Positions 33,698 to 44,200 of a DNA stretch of 64,000 bases are shown piece by piece; the stretch's first letter is position 1; the number at the start of each line of letters is the position of its first letter. The notes below the pieces were generated by a model. It did no database searches, was not told the DNA's origin, and saw only the letters and a list, made by a program, of their open reading frames with translations. The stretch is from positions 124,001-188,000 of the forward strand of contig NZ_FZOF01000010.1 in assembly GCF_900188405.1 (NCBI RefSeq). The letters are read 5' to 3'. The stretch is from Actinacidiphila glaucinigra. Its GTDB lineage: Bacteria > Actinomycetota > Actinomycetes > Streptomycetales > Streptomycetaceae. A program made the position numbers and the translations under genes.

Positions 33698-34603
33698 TCA
33701 GCGGGCGGGGCGGCCTGCCGCGTCGATGAGCGCCGTCTCCTCGTCCGTCAGCCGCAGCGTGCCCGCCGCCACGTTGTCGACCAGGTGCTCCGGATCGCCC
33801 GTCCCCGGGATGGCGAGCACATGGTCGCCCTGGGCGAGCGTCCACGCGAGCCGCACCTGTGCGGGTGAGACGCCGTGGGCGGCCGCGACGGCGAGCACGG
33901 CGTCGCTCTCGGCACCTCCTGCGTCCGGCCCGCGCTCGCGGCCCCCGCCGGCGATGGCGAAGAAGGGCACGAAGGCGATGCCCCGGGCACCGCACTCCCG
34001 CAGCAGGCCGTCGCTGTCGCGGGCGTCGACGCCGTAGCGGTTCTGGACGCACACCACGGGGGCGATGTCCTGCGCCTCCGCCAGGTGCTCCGGACGGACG
34101 TTGGAGAGCCCGAGGTGGCGGACGAGCCCGGCGTCGCGCAGCTCAGAGAGGGCGCCGAAGTGCTCGGCGACGGAAGTGCCGCCCATGAAGCGGAGGTTGA
34201 CCAGGTCGAGGTGGTCGCGGCCGAGCTGCCGCAGGTTCTCCTCGACCTGGCCGCGCAGTTGGTCGGGACGGGCGGCGGTGGCCCACTCCCCGGACGCGTC
34301 CCGTGCGGGCCCCACCTTGGTGGCGATGACAAGATCCCGCGGGTACGGCGCCAGCGCCGAGTTGATGAGCTCGTTGGCCGAACGCAGCCGTGAGAAGTAG
34401 AAGGCGGCGGTGTCGATGTGGTCGACGCCGAGTTCGACGGCGCGGCGCAGCACGCCGATCGCGCGGTCTCGGTCGCTGGGCGTACCGAGGTGGAAGGCGG
34501 CGCTGCCGGTCAGCCGCATCGCGCCGAAGCCGATCCGGTTGACCTTCATGTCGCCGAGGAGCCAGGTGCCGGCGGCGGCCGCGGAGATCCTGTCAGTGGT
34601 CAT
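33698..34603 (-). CDS. Aldo/keto reductase-family protein
   Basis: A 301-residue (beta/alpha)8 AKR. The first part GFGAMRLTG, active-site DTAAFYFS (Asp64, Tyr69) and ATKVGPA (Lys96) are present, but the position of the tetrad His (five after Asp133 in HLDLVNLRFMG) is Arg138. NADPH-binding elements near the C-terminus (IPGTGDPEHLVDNVAA) are intact. A VNLR variant is, as I recall, usual in one actinomycete AKR subgroup, so activity is likely but with altered chemistry. The start has a modest AAAGGA upstream. Substrate unknown. Confidence 0.88.
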   Translation of the reverse strand: MTTDRISAAAAGTWLLGDMKVNRIGFGAMRLTGSAAFHLGTPSDRDRAIGVLRRAVELGVDHIDTAAFYFSRLRSANELINSALAPYPRDLVIATKVGPARDASGEWATAARPDQLRGQVEENLRQLGRDHLDLVNLRFMGGTSVAEHFGALSELRDAGLVRHLGLSNVRPEHLAEAQDIAPVVCVQNRYGVDARDSDGLLRECGARGIAFVPFFAIAGGGRERGPDAGGAESDAVLAVAAAHGVSPAQVRLAWTLAQGDHVLAIPGTGDPEHLVDNVAAGTLRLTDEETALIDAAGRPAR

Positions 34604-35120
34604 GGGTGACTGATTCCTTTCGCCGCTCCGGAGTATCCCCCGGCGCCTGACACTGCAGGACAGCGGCGGGGTGTCCGCTGCCGTGGCCACTGCCGTGCCC
34701 ATTGCCGCCCGTGAACCCCGGTGCGGGACAGTGACGGCGCTTGCTGCCTCCCTTTTGGACTTGAACGATTCAGTGCGCGACGGGGAGGAACATACGCGGC
34801 GGCGTCCGCCGCGACAAGACGCCGGGCACCGGAAGCCGCTCCGCCAGCTCCTGGGGTGGATCCCCGACGTCCTGATGCCCCTTCTCCAGCCATTTGTGAC
34901 GGTCCGTCGGGGACGTGACCCCACGTCCCTTGGAATGCCCGGCGGCCCTTGACGGTCTCCGCGAAGTCACCCTAGGTTGCCGCTGGCTCTAAAAACGATT
35001 CATTCGCTCTCAGGCCAGTGGCCGGGCATCGGGCTGCCCGGCAACCGCGTTCCACGGCCGCATACCGCCGGACAGCCGCCGACCGGTGGTACTCCTCCGT
35101 GCCCGGAAGGAGTTCCGAGA
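34604..35120. promoter_or_regulatory. Control region of the glycosidase operon
   Basis: A 517-bp gene-free region upstream of the GH127-GH106-GH78 operon and of the divergent AKR gene. The nonamer AACGATTCA occurs twice in the same orientation, at 34764-34772 and 34994-35002; the second sits in an A-rich context (TAAAAACGATTCAT) that loosely resembles a LacI-type palindrome around CG. These are candidate regulator sites; no regulator gene is adjacent. Confidence 0.4.
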
Positions 35121-37718
35121 ATGTCCGCACCACACCCCTCCCAGCCGTCCCGCAGGAATGTGCTGACCGCCGGCGCCGCCGCGGCCGCGACCCTGTCGGT
35201 GGCGGCCCAGGCCGTCCAGGCGGTCCCCGCCGCCGCCGCGCCGAGTGCCCCCGAGCCGCCGGTCGCCGACCGGAGCGGGCCGGCGCCCGCCGCGCGTCCG
35301 AGGCTCGCCCCGCTGCCGCTGTCCGCGGTACGCCTGCTGGCGAGCCCCTTCCTCGACAACATGCGTCGCACCAGCGCCTATCTGCGCTTCGTCGACGTCG
35401 ACCGGCTCCTGCACACCTTCCGCCGCAACGTCGGACTGCCCTCGTCCGCCGAGCCCTGCGGCGGCTGGGAGGCCCCCGACGTCCAGCTGCGCGGCCACAC
35501 CACCGGGCACCTGCTGTCCGCGCTCGCCCAGGCCCACGCCGGCACCGGCGAACAGGTCTATGCCGACAAGGCCCGCGTCCTCGTCGCCGCGCTCGCCGAG
35601 TGCCAGGCCGCCTCGCCCGGCGCCGGGTTCCACGACGGATACCTGTCCGCCTTCCCCGAGTCCGTCTTCGACAGCCTGGAGGCGGGCGGCAAGCCCTGGG
35701 CGCCGTACTACACCCTGCACAAGATCATGGCCGGGCTGCTCGACCAGTACACCCTCAGCGGCGACGAGCAGGCCATGACCGTGCTCCTGGGGATGGCCGC
35801 CTGGGCGGACGCGCGCACCGCGCCGCTGCCGTACGAGCGCATGCAGTCCGTGCTCAAGGTGGAGTTCGGCGGGATGAACGACGTCCTGACCCGGCTCCAC
35901 CTCCTCAGCGGCGACCCCGCGCACCTGCGCACCGCCCGCCGCTTCGACCACGAGGAGCTCTACGCGCCGCTCGCCGCCGGACGCGACGAACTCGCCGGCC
36001 GCCACGCCAACACCGAGATCGCCAAGATCGTCGGCGCGCCGTACAGCTACGAGGCCACCGGGGACCGCCGCTACCTCGACATCGCGCGCACCTTCTGGCG
36101 CACGGTCGTGGAGCACCACACGTACGCCATCGGCGGCAACTCCAACCTGGAGTTCTTCGGGCCCCCGGACGAGATCGTGAGCCGTCTGTCGGAGAACACC
36201 TGCGAGAACTGCAACAGCTACAACATGCTCAAGCTCGGCCGGCAGCTGTTCCTGCACGAACCGTCGCGCACCGCCTACATGGACCACTACGAGTGGACCC
36301 TGTACAACCAGATGCTCGGCGAGCAGGACCCCGACTCCGAGCACGGCTTCGTCACCTACTACACCGGGCTGTGGGCCGGTTCGCACCGGCAGCCCAAGGG
36401 CGGGCTGGGGGCGGCACCCGGCAGCTACAGCGGTGACTACGACAACTTCTCCTGCGACCACGGCACCGGCCTGGAGACCCACACCAAGTTCGCCGACACC
36501 ATCTACTTCCGGTCCGCCGACGCGCTCTACGTCAACCTCTTCATCCCCTCCGAGGCGGACTGGCGGCCCCATGGGGCGACGGGCAAGGTGACGATCCGTC
36601 AGCACGCCGTCTCCGCGGACACCGTGCGGATCACCGTCGCCGAGGGCGGCGGCCGCTTCGCGCTCAAGGTCCGGATACCGGGCTGGCTGGCGGACGGCCC
36701 GGGACGGCCCCGGGTCCGCGTGGCCGGACACCCCTACACCGGCCGCGTCGAGCCCGGCAGCCACCTCACCCTCGACCGGCGCTGGCGGGCCGGGGACACC
36801 GTCGAACTCACCCTGCCCCGCGAACCCGTGTGGCGCCCCGCGCCCGACAACCCGCAGGTGCGCTCGGTGTCGTACGGGCCGCTCGTGCTGGCCGGCACGC
36901 ACGGTTCGGCGGAACTGACGACGATCCCGGAGATCCGGCCGGAAACCCTGCGCCCCGTGCGCGGCGCCGACGGCGTGTTCACCGCCGAGGCGGACGGCGG
37001 CGCGATCACCCTCAAGCCGTTCCACCAGGTCCACCACGAGAACTACAGCGTCTACTGGGCCGTCGCCCCCCGCCCCGGCCGCGAAGGCGACGTGGCCCGC
37101 TACCCCCTCGACGAGGGCGCCGGGAGCACCTCCTCCGACACCACGCGCACGTTCGCCCCCGCCGCGCTCACCGCGGGTGCCTCCTGGACCGCGGACGGAC
37201 CGGGCGGCCGGGCCGCCGTCGCCCTCGACGGGGCCGGGGGCCATGTCGCACTGGCCCCTGCGCTGCCCGCCGGGCTGTCCGAACTGACCGTCAGCATGTG
37301 GGTGCGGGTGGACGTCCTGGTCAACTCCGCCCGCGTCTTCGACCTCGGCTACCACAAGGACACCTACCTGTTCCTCACCCCGCGCACCGGCGCGGGACGC
37401 GCCCGGGCGGCCCTGAAGATCGCCGGCATGGAGGCCGAGGACGTCGTCGACGCCGCCGGCCCGCTGCCCGCCGGCCGCTGGGCGCACGTCGCGCTCACCC
37501 TCGGCGACCGCACCGGCGTCCTCTACGTCGACGGCGCCGAGGCCGGCCGCAACCCCGCGATGGCCGCGAGCCCGCTGCTGCTCGGCACGACCACGCACAA
37601 CTACCTCGGCCGCTCGCAGAACCCCACGCACCCCTACCTCACCGGTGCGGTCGCCGGCTTCCGGCTGCACAACCGCGCCCTCGCGCCCGCCGACGTCGCC
37701 GCCCTCGCGACCCCCTGA
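35121..37718 (+). CDS. Exported GH127-type beta-L-arabinofuranosidase (DUF1680) with C-terminal LamG-like domain
   Basis: An 865-residue exported glycosidase. The N-terminus has a Tat-like signal (SRRNVLTAGAAAAATLSVAA). The (alpha/alpha)6 GH127 domain runs about 75-630 with GGWEAPDVQLRGHTTGH, the Glu/Cys metal motif SENTCENCNSYNMLKLG and DNFSCDHGTGLETHTKF. GH127 enzymes hydrolyse beta-L-arabinofuranosides using a Zn-bound Cys nucleophile; here the second motif has SCDHGTG with a single Cys, as I recall for related actinomycete members. A LamG/concanavalin-like module (about 690-860; LTVSMWVRVDVLVNSARVFD) likely binds carbohydrate. GGAAGGAG precedes the ATG. First gene of a three-glycosidase operon. 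Confidence 0.9.
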   Translation: MSAPHPSQPSRRNVLTAGAAAAATLSVAAQAVQAVPAAAAPSAPEPPVADRSGPAPAARPRLAPLPLSAVRLLASPFLDNMRRTSAYLRFVDVDRLLHTFRRNVGLPSSAEPCGGWEAPDVQLRGHTTGHLLSALAQAHAGTGEQVYADKARVLVAALAECQAASPGAGFHDGYLSAFPESVFDSLEAGGKPWAPYYTLHKIMAGLLDQYTLSGDEQAMTVLLGMAAWADARTAPLPYERMQSVLKVEFGGMNDVLTRLHLLSGDPAHLRTARRFDHEELYAPLAAGRDELAGRHANTEIAKIVGAPYSYEATGDRRYLDIARTFWRTVVEHHTYAIGGNSNLEFFGPPDEIVSRLSENTCENCNSYNMLKLGRQLFLHEPSRTAYMDHYEWTLYNQMLGEQDPDSEHGFVTYYTGLWAGSHRQPKGGLGAAPGSYSGDYDNFSCDHGTGLETHTKFADTIYFRSADALYVNLFIPSEADWRPHGATGKVTIRQHAVSADTVRITVAEGGGRFALKVRIPGWLADGPGRPRVRVAGHPYTGRVEPGSHLTLDRRWRAGDTVELTLPREPVWRPAPDNPQVRSVSYGPLVLAGTHGSAELTTIPEIRPETLRPVRGADGVFTAEADGGAITLKPFHQVHHENYSVYWAVAPRPGREGDVARYPLDEGAGSTSSDTTRTFAPAALTAGASWTADGPGGRAAVALDGAGGHVALAPALPAGLSELTVSMWVRVDVLVNSARVFDLGYHKDTYLFLTPRTGAGRARAALKIAGMEAEDVVDAAGPLPAGRWAHVALTLGDRTGVLYVDGAEAGRNPAMAASPLLLGTTTHNYLGRSQNPTHPYLTGAVAGFRLHNRALAPADVAALATP

Positions 37719-37807
37719 CACGGCCGACGAGAGCGCCAGGGCCCGACCTCCCGCCCTCCCCCCCCGCCCTCCCGCCTTCCCCCGCCCTCACCTCACGGAG
37801 TACCGCC

Positions 37808-40800
37808 ATGCCTGAATTCCCCCTGTCCAGACGCCGTTTCGTGGCCGCCGCGGGAGTGACCGGAGCCGCGCTGGCGTCCGGCCTGCCCCTCCCCGCGTAC
37901 GCCGCGCAGCAGCACCACGGCGCGGCGGAGGCGACCTGGTCGCCCGCACGCTTCGCCGACCCCGCCAAGGACAGCCGCCCGACGGTCTACTGGTACTGGA
38001 ACGGCCCCGTCACCCCGGAGCTCGTCGACACCCAGATGGCCGACCTGCGGGACAAGGGGATGTACGAGGTCGTCCTCTTCCCCTTCGACAACGCGGAGAT
38101 GCAGCCGGTCTTCTTCACCGAGGAATGGTTCGCGATCGTCGGTCACGTCCTGGAGACCGCCGAGAAGACCGGCATGCGTGTGTGGATCTTCAACGACGAC
38201 CACTTCCCCAGCGGCCGCTCCGGCGAGTACATCGTCAAGGGTGGCCAGGTCGGCTCACGCACCTACCCGCCCCGCCCCGACCTGCGGCTGAAGGCCCTGT
38301 GGCGGTCCAGCACCGTCGTCTCCGGCCCCGCCACCGTGGACCTGCGCACCACCACGGGCGTCGGCGTGGACACCACCTCGCTGGTCGCCGACGCGGCCGT
38401 CCTGGGCGGCGCCGCCGTGCTGCGCGGAGGAGAGGAGTGGCACGACTACACCGTCACCGGCAGCGCCCGCGCCGACCAGGTGGCCGCCGGACTCGTCGTA
38501 CGGGCCGCCGCCGACGGAGGCGCGGGCTACGCCGTCGAGTTCGACCAGACCGGCGTCGTCACCGTCTCGCTCCTCGCGAAGGACCGCGACCCCGTCGAAC
38601 TCGCCCGCTCCACCCGCACCGACGGCTTCAACAAGACCAAGTTCCACACCCTCGCCGTCACCGTCAGCGGCTCCACCCTGACCGTGACCCTCGACGGCAA
38701 GGCCAAGGGCACCGTCACCGACACCACGCACCCCGCCGGGGGCGTCGGCGTCCGCGCCACCGGGACGCAGCGCGCCCTGTGGGCGAGCCTGGTCGTGACC
38801 GCCGCCGACGGCACCGCCCTCCACACCAGGACGGCCTTCGACGACCCCGCCGCCGCAGGCGACTTCCCGGCCCGGATCGCGCCCGCCGGCGCCGCGGCAC
38901 CCGTCGCGGCCGCCGCCCGCCCTGTCGGTGCCACCTCCGGCGACCAGCTCGTCGAACTCACCGGGGAACTCGGCGACGGCGGCACCTGGCGCGTCCCCGA
39001 GGGCGACTGGCTGATCGACGTGTTCGGCGGCACCCCGCTGGTCGACGACTCCCAGGGTTACAGCCGCAGTTACGTCGACCTCCTCGACGACGAGCCGGTC
39101 GAGCTCTTCCTCGACATCGTGCCCGGCGAGTACCACCGCAGGTTCGCCCGCTACTTCGGCAACGTCATCCCCGGCTTCTGGGACGACGAGCCGTTCTTCG
39201 CCTCCGCCGAGGCCCACTTCAAGCGCCTCCCGTGGTCGCCCACCCTGGCCGCCGCCCTGCGCAGGACGGGCACCGAGCCCGGCACGGCCTACGCGACGGC
39301 CTTCGACGACCTCGGCCGCACCGGCCGTATCACCCGGGGCCGCTACTGGCAGGCCGTCTCGGACCGCTTCGCCGGCTACTTCCGCAAGCAGTCACAGTGG
39401 TACGAGAAGCGCGGCGTCGCGCTCATCACCAACCCGCTGTACGACGAGACCTCGCCCTCCAAGCGGATCGTCTCCACCGGCGACCTGCACAAGGTCCACC
39501 AGTGGGCGCAGGTGCCCGGCGGCGACATCATCACCGCCGAGTACGTGGCCGGACAGCCCACCATGATCCCCCGCAACCCGGTGAGCGTCGCCCACCAGAT
39601 GGGCCGCGACCGGGCGCTGCTGGAGTGCTTCGGCAACATGGGCTGGCAGGTCGCCCCGGACTTCGTGCGCGCCCTGGTCGGCGCGAACGCCGCCCGCGGC
39701 GTCAACCTCACCGTGCTGCACGCCCTGTGGACCGACGAGCAGCGCGTCTTCTTCCCGCCGCCGTTCGGCCCGCGCGCGCCCTGGTGGTGGGCGATGGAGC
39801 CGATCGCCGACTGGATCGGCCGCGTCATGGAGGTCGCCCGCGGCACCTCCGGCGCCCGCACCGCCCTGATCCAGCCGCAGCGCGCCGCCGAGCAGTGGGG
39901 CGGCACCACCCGGCAGGGCGAGGTCGACGGCGCCTTCACCGACGCCGCGTACGCGCTGGAGAGCGCGCAGGTCGACTTCGACCTCGTCCACGAGGGCGCC
40001 CTGTCCGGGGACCCGGAACTGCTCGCCCACGCCCGCGTCCACCAGGGACGGCTCGTCGTCGGCGAGGCGGGCTACGACCTCGCCGTCCTCCCCGTCACCC
40101 CGACCCTCGACGCCGCCGCAGTCGCGCGCCTCGACGCCTTCGCCCGGCAGGGTGGCACCGTCGTCGCCGTCGGCACCCTTCCCCAGGAGGACGCCGACGG
40201 CCGCGACCGCACCCTGGAGCGGGCACTGACCGCCCTCTTCGGCGACGCCGTCCCGGGCAGCCGCCGCGTCGGCGCGGGAACCGCCGTCCGCGTCGCCGGC
40301 ACCGCCGACCTCGGGGACGCCGCGCGGGACGCAGGAGTCGCCGCGGCCGTCCTCGAACCGCAGGCGCCGGCCGTACGCGTGCTGCGCACCACCCGCGGCA
40401 AGGACGTCGCGTTCCTCCTCAACAACGAGAGCGCCGCGCCGGTCGACACCGTGGCCGTGCTCCCCGCCGACGGCGTCCCCGAACTCTGGGACCCCGTCAC
40501 CGGCACCGTGCGCCCCGCGCCCGTCCACCGGCAGCAGAAGCACGGCGGCGTCCGCCTGCCGCTGCGGCTCGCCCCGTACGAGACCCTCGCCGTCGTGGTC
40601 CGCGCCGGCGGCAAGGCCCGGCCGCACCTCACCGACAGCACCCTGCCCGCCGCGTCCATCGCCTCCGTCACCGCCACCGGACAGACCCTGCGCGTCACCG
40701 CCGTCCTCGACGCCCCCGGCGACCACGTCCTCACCGGCACCGACGGCGGCCGCACCTACCGGGGCACGGTGAGCGTCACCGACCCGCTCGCGCCCGTCCC

Positions 40801-41209
40801 CGTGGCCGGCGACTGGACGCTCACCCTGCAGCGCGCCGGGGCCACCCCCGTCACCGGCCCGCTCGGCAGCTGGACCGCCGTGGAACCGCTGTTCTCCGGC
40901 AGCGGCGTCTACACCACCGAACTCGTCCTGGACGCCGGCACCCTCGACGGCCGCGGATTCCGCCTCGACCTCGGCCAGGTCAGGGAGGTCGCCCAGGTCA
41001 CCGTCAACGGCACCGAGCTGCCCCCGCTGCTGTGGACCCCGTACACCGCCGATGTGACGGACCTGCTGCGCGCGGGCCGCAACACCCTGACGGTGCGGGT
41101 GTCCAACACCCTCTCGAACGAGCGCAACAAGCCCCTGCCGTCCGGCCTCCTCGGCCCGGTGACCCTGCGGCCGTACCGCGAGGTCACCGCCACCCTGCGC
41201 CGGATCTGA
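37808..41209 (+). CDS. Exported GH106-like alpha-L-rhamnosidase
   Basis: A 1133-residue exported enzyme. The start has a Tat signal, SRRRFVAAAGVTGAALASGL, cut near AYAA. The catalytic barrel begins RPTVYWYWNGPVTPELVD and contains WIFNDDHFPSGRSGEY, FWDDEPFF, ECFGNMGWQVAPDF and LHALWTDEQRVFFPPPFG, typical of large GH106-like rhamnosidases. A LamG-like insert lies about 140-350 (GAGYAVEFDQTG). The C-terminus has a jelly-roll domain (VYTTELVLDAGTLDGRGFRLD). It should release alpha-L-rhamnose from pectic chains or glycosides. The 89-bp gap after GH127 and 67-bp gap to GH78 indicate one operon. GGAG lies before the ATG. The exact GH family needs alignment. Confidence 0.85.
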   Translation: MPEFPLSRRRFVAAAGVTGAALASGLPLPAYAAQQHHGAAEATWSPARFADPAKDSRPTVYWYWNGPVTPELVDTQMADLRDKGMYEVVLFPFDNAEMQPVFFTEEWFAIVGHVLETAEKTGMRVWIFNDDHFPSGRSGEYIVKGGQVGSRTYPPRPDLRLKALWRSSTVVSGPATVDLRTTTGVGVDTTSLVADAAVLGGAAVLRGGEEWHDYTVTGSARADQVAAGLVVRAAADGGAGYAVEFDQTGVVTVSLLAKDRDPVELARSTRTDGFNKTKFHTLAVTVSGSTLTVTLDGKAKGTVTDTTHPAGGVGVRATGTQRALWASLVVTAADGTALHTRTAFDDPAAAGDFPARIAPAGAAAPVAAAARPVGATSGDQLVELTGELGDGGTWRVPEGDWLIDVFGGTPLVDDSQGYSRSYVDLLDDEPVELFLDIVPGEYHRRFARYFGNVIPGFWDDEPFFASAEAHFKRLPWSPTLAAALRRTGTEPGTAYATAFDDLGRTGRITRGRYWQAVSDRFAGYFRKQSQWYEKRGVALITNPLYDETSPSKRIVSTGDLHKVHQWAQVPGGDIITAEYVAGQPTMIPRNPVSVAHQMGRDRALLECFGNMGWQVAPDFVRALVGANAARGVNLTVLHALWTDEQRVFFPPPFGPRAPWWWAMEPIADWIGRVMEVARGTSGARTALIQPQRAAEQWGGTTRQGEVDGAFTDAAYALESAQVDFDLVHEGALSGDPELLAHARVHQGRLVVGEAGYDLAVLPVTPTLDAAAVARLDAFARQGGTVVAVGTLPQEDADGRDRTLERALTALFGDAVPGSRRVGAGTAVRVAGTADLGDAARDAGVAAAVLEPQAPAVRVLRTTRGKDVAFLLNNESAAPVDTVAVLPADGVPELWDPVTGTVRPAPVHRQQKHGGVRLPLRLAPYETLAVVVRAGGKARPHLTDSTLPAASIASVTATGQTLRVTAVLDAPGDHVLTGTDGGRTYRGTVSVTDPLAPVPVAGDWTLTLQRAGATPVTGPLGSWTAVEPLFSGSGVYTTELVLDAGTLDGRGFRLDLGQVREVAQVTVNGTELPPLLWTPYTADVTDLLRAGRNTLTVRVSNTLSNERNKPLPSGLLGPVTLRPYREVTATLRRI

Positions 41210-41276
41210 CGTGCCGTCCACCGCGGCGCCCGACCCGCAGCACCCGCCCATCGAACCGCCGTCAAGGAGCACCCGC

Positions 41277-44200
41277 ATGCCCCGACCCCCGCGCAGAGGA
41301 GTCCGGCGCAGCCCGGCCCTCGCCGTCGCGACCGGTCTCACCGCGCTCGTCACGATCCTGCCCACCGCCGTCACCGCGGAGGCCGGCGCCCCCGCGTCGC
41401 TGACCGCGACCACCCTGCGCACCCAGAAGCTCAGCCAGGCCCTCGGCATCGACGACACCACCCCCGAACTGAGCTGGGCCCTCACCGGCCGCTCCGCGGG
41501 GCTCGTCCAGACCGCCTACCGGGTCCAGGCCGCGACCTCGCCCACCAGGCTCCGGCAGGGCCGCCCCGACCTGTGGGACTCCGGCAAGGTCGGTTCCGAC
41601 GTCCCGCGGACCGTCTACGCGGGCAAGGAACTCGGCTCCCGCACCCGCGTCTACTGGCGCGTCATGCTCTGGTCCGCCACGGGCTCGCACGGCGCGGGCC
41701 ACGCCGCCGACTGGAGCGCGCCCGCGTCCTTCGAGACCGGCCTCACCAAGAGCGGCGACTGGCAGGCCGACTGGATCACCAACGCCGACTGGCAGCTCGG
41801 CAAGCGCCAGATCACCCCCGTGGTCGTCAAACTGCCCCGTACCACCGCCCGTTACCTCCGCCTCGACGTCACCCGCCTCGGCCTGCCCCTGCAGGAGAAC
41901 TTCCCCGACCGCACCTGGCGCCTGCAGCTCGGCGAGATCGACGTGCGCGACGATGCCTCCGGCACGACCGGCCTCGCCAAGGGCGCCGCCGTCACCGCCT
42001 CGGAGTCCAACACCCTCCGCAAGACCTGGGAGCCGGCCCTCGCCGTGGACGGGCTGCCCAACAGCGCCCTCCAGACCGCCGCCGGCTATTCCAGCGCCGC
42101 GCACACCGGGCCGGACGTCGCACAGCAGCCCGTGACGCTCACCCTCGACCTGAAGTCCGCGAAGACCTTCGACGAGGTCGCCCTCTACCCCCGCGCCGAC
42201 GTCCTCACCGACGACGGCCGCGTCCCCGGCTTCCCCACCGACTACACCCTCGCCACCGCCGACACCCCCACCGGGCCCTTCACCCAGGCCGCCGCCGTCA
42301 CCGGGCAGCAGCCGCCGAAGCCCTGGCTGCCGTCCGGACTGCCGCTGTTCACCAAGGACTTCGCCCTGCCGAAGCACGTGCGCAGCGCCCGCCTGTACGT
42401 CTCGGGCCTCGGCATCTACGACGCCACCATCAACGGCAGGCAGGTCGGCGACGCCGTCCTCGAACCCGCCAACACCACCTTCACCAAGCGCGTCCAGTAC
42501 GCCACCTACGACGTCACCGACCTGCTGCGCACCGGCGGCAACACCGTCGGCGTCTCCCTCGGCAACGGCATCTCCAACGTCGTCAGCACCGCGGACCGCT
42601 ACCGCAAGCTCTACGGAAACATCAGCGACCCCAAGCTGATCGCCCAGCTGGAGGTCACGCTCGCCGACGGCACCGTCCGCCGTATCGGCAGCGGCGACGA
42701 CTGGCGCACCACGCTCGGCCCCACCACCTCCTCCAACTGGTACGGCGGCGAGGACTACGACGCGCGCCGCGCCGTCCCGCACTGGGACGAGCCCCGCGGC
42801 AGCCGCGCCGGCTGGGACGAGGCCGTCACCGTCGCCGGCCCCGGCACCGCCGACGCGCCCGCCACGCTCAGCGCCCGTGAGACCGAACCGATCCGGGTCG
42901 TGGAGACCCTCACCGGCAAGGAGGTGCCCGGCGCCGAGGGCAGCCGCGTCTTCGACCTGGGCAGGAACATCGCCGGCTGGCCCGAGGTCACGGTGACGGC
43001 ACCCGCCGGCACCACCGTCCGCATCCTGCCCGCCGAGAGCCTGAAGGACGGTCACGCCTTCCAGTCCATCAGCAACGTCGGCGGGCCCCTGTGGGACAGC
43101 TACACCACCGGCGGCTCCGGAGCCGAGACCTGGCACCCCGAGTACGGCTACCACGGCTTCCGCTACCTGGAGCTCAAGGGCCTGCCCGCCGGGGCCACGG
43201 TGACCGTCCGCGGCAAGGTCCTGCACACCGACAACACCTCGGCCGGTGACTTCACCAGCTCCGACGACCTCGTCAACGGCATCCACTCCATCATCCGCCG
43301 CTCCATCGAGGGCAACATGATGAGCGTCCTCACCGACTGCCCGAGCCGCGAGAAGCTCGGCTGGCTGGAGCAGAACCAGCTCGTCTTCCCCACCCTCGCC
43401 GCGAACTACGACATGGAGTCCCAGCTCCGCAAGATCGTCCGTGACATGTCCGACGGCCAGACGCCCGAGGGCCTGATCACCTCCACCACCCCGGAGTACA
43501 CGGCCCTGCCGGGCGGTTACCGCAACGACTCCAACTGGGGCGGTGCTTTCGTCCTCGTGCCGTGGCAGCTCTACACCACGTACGGCGACGAGCAGACCCT
43601 CGCCACGTACTACCCGCAGATGCGGAAGTACGTGACCTTCCTGGAGGAGAAGGTCTCCGGCGGCATCCTCGACTACGGCCTCGGCGACTGGTTCACCCCC
43701 GACACCACCTTCCCCCGCGCGGTGGCCGGCACCTACGGCTACTGGCGCGTCGTGGACGCGATGAGCCGCATCGCCGCACTCCAGGGCGACCAGGACGCCG
43801 CGGCCGAGTACCGGGCCAAGGCCGACGCCACCGCCAAGGCCCTCGCGGACAAGTACTACGACCCCGCGACCGGAACCTTCGGCGGCGGCGGGCACGGAGC
43901 GGAGGCCCTCGCCCTCGACATGGGCGCCGTCCCCGCCGACCAGCGCGACCGGTTGCTCGGCCACTTCGTCGCCGGTGTCGAGGCGGCCGGGTACCACCTC
44001 AACCTGGGGGAGATCTCGCTTCCCGCCGCCTTCCGGGTGCTCTCGGAGACCGGGCACGACGACGTCGTCGGCCGGATCGCCACCCAGACCACCAGCCCCA
44101 GCTACGGCTACCAGGTGCTGCACGGCAACACCACGCTCGGCGAGAGCTGGGACGGCGGGCCCGGCCAGTCGCAGAACCACTTCATGCTCGGCGCCATCGA

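Noticed and set aside
35010..37721. A 903-codon open frame antisense to the GH127 gene
   Set aside because: A GC-bias shadow: Gly/Val/Arg-rich translation without motifs, while the plus strand has complete glycosidase motifs.
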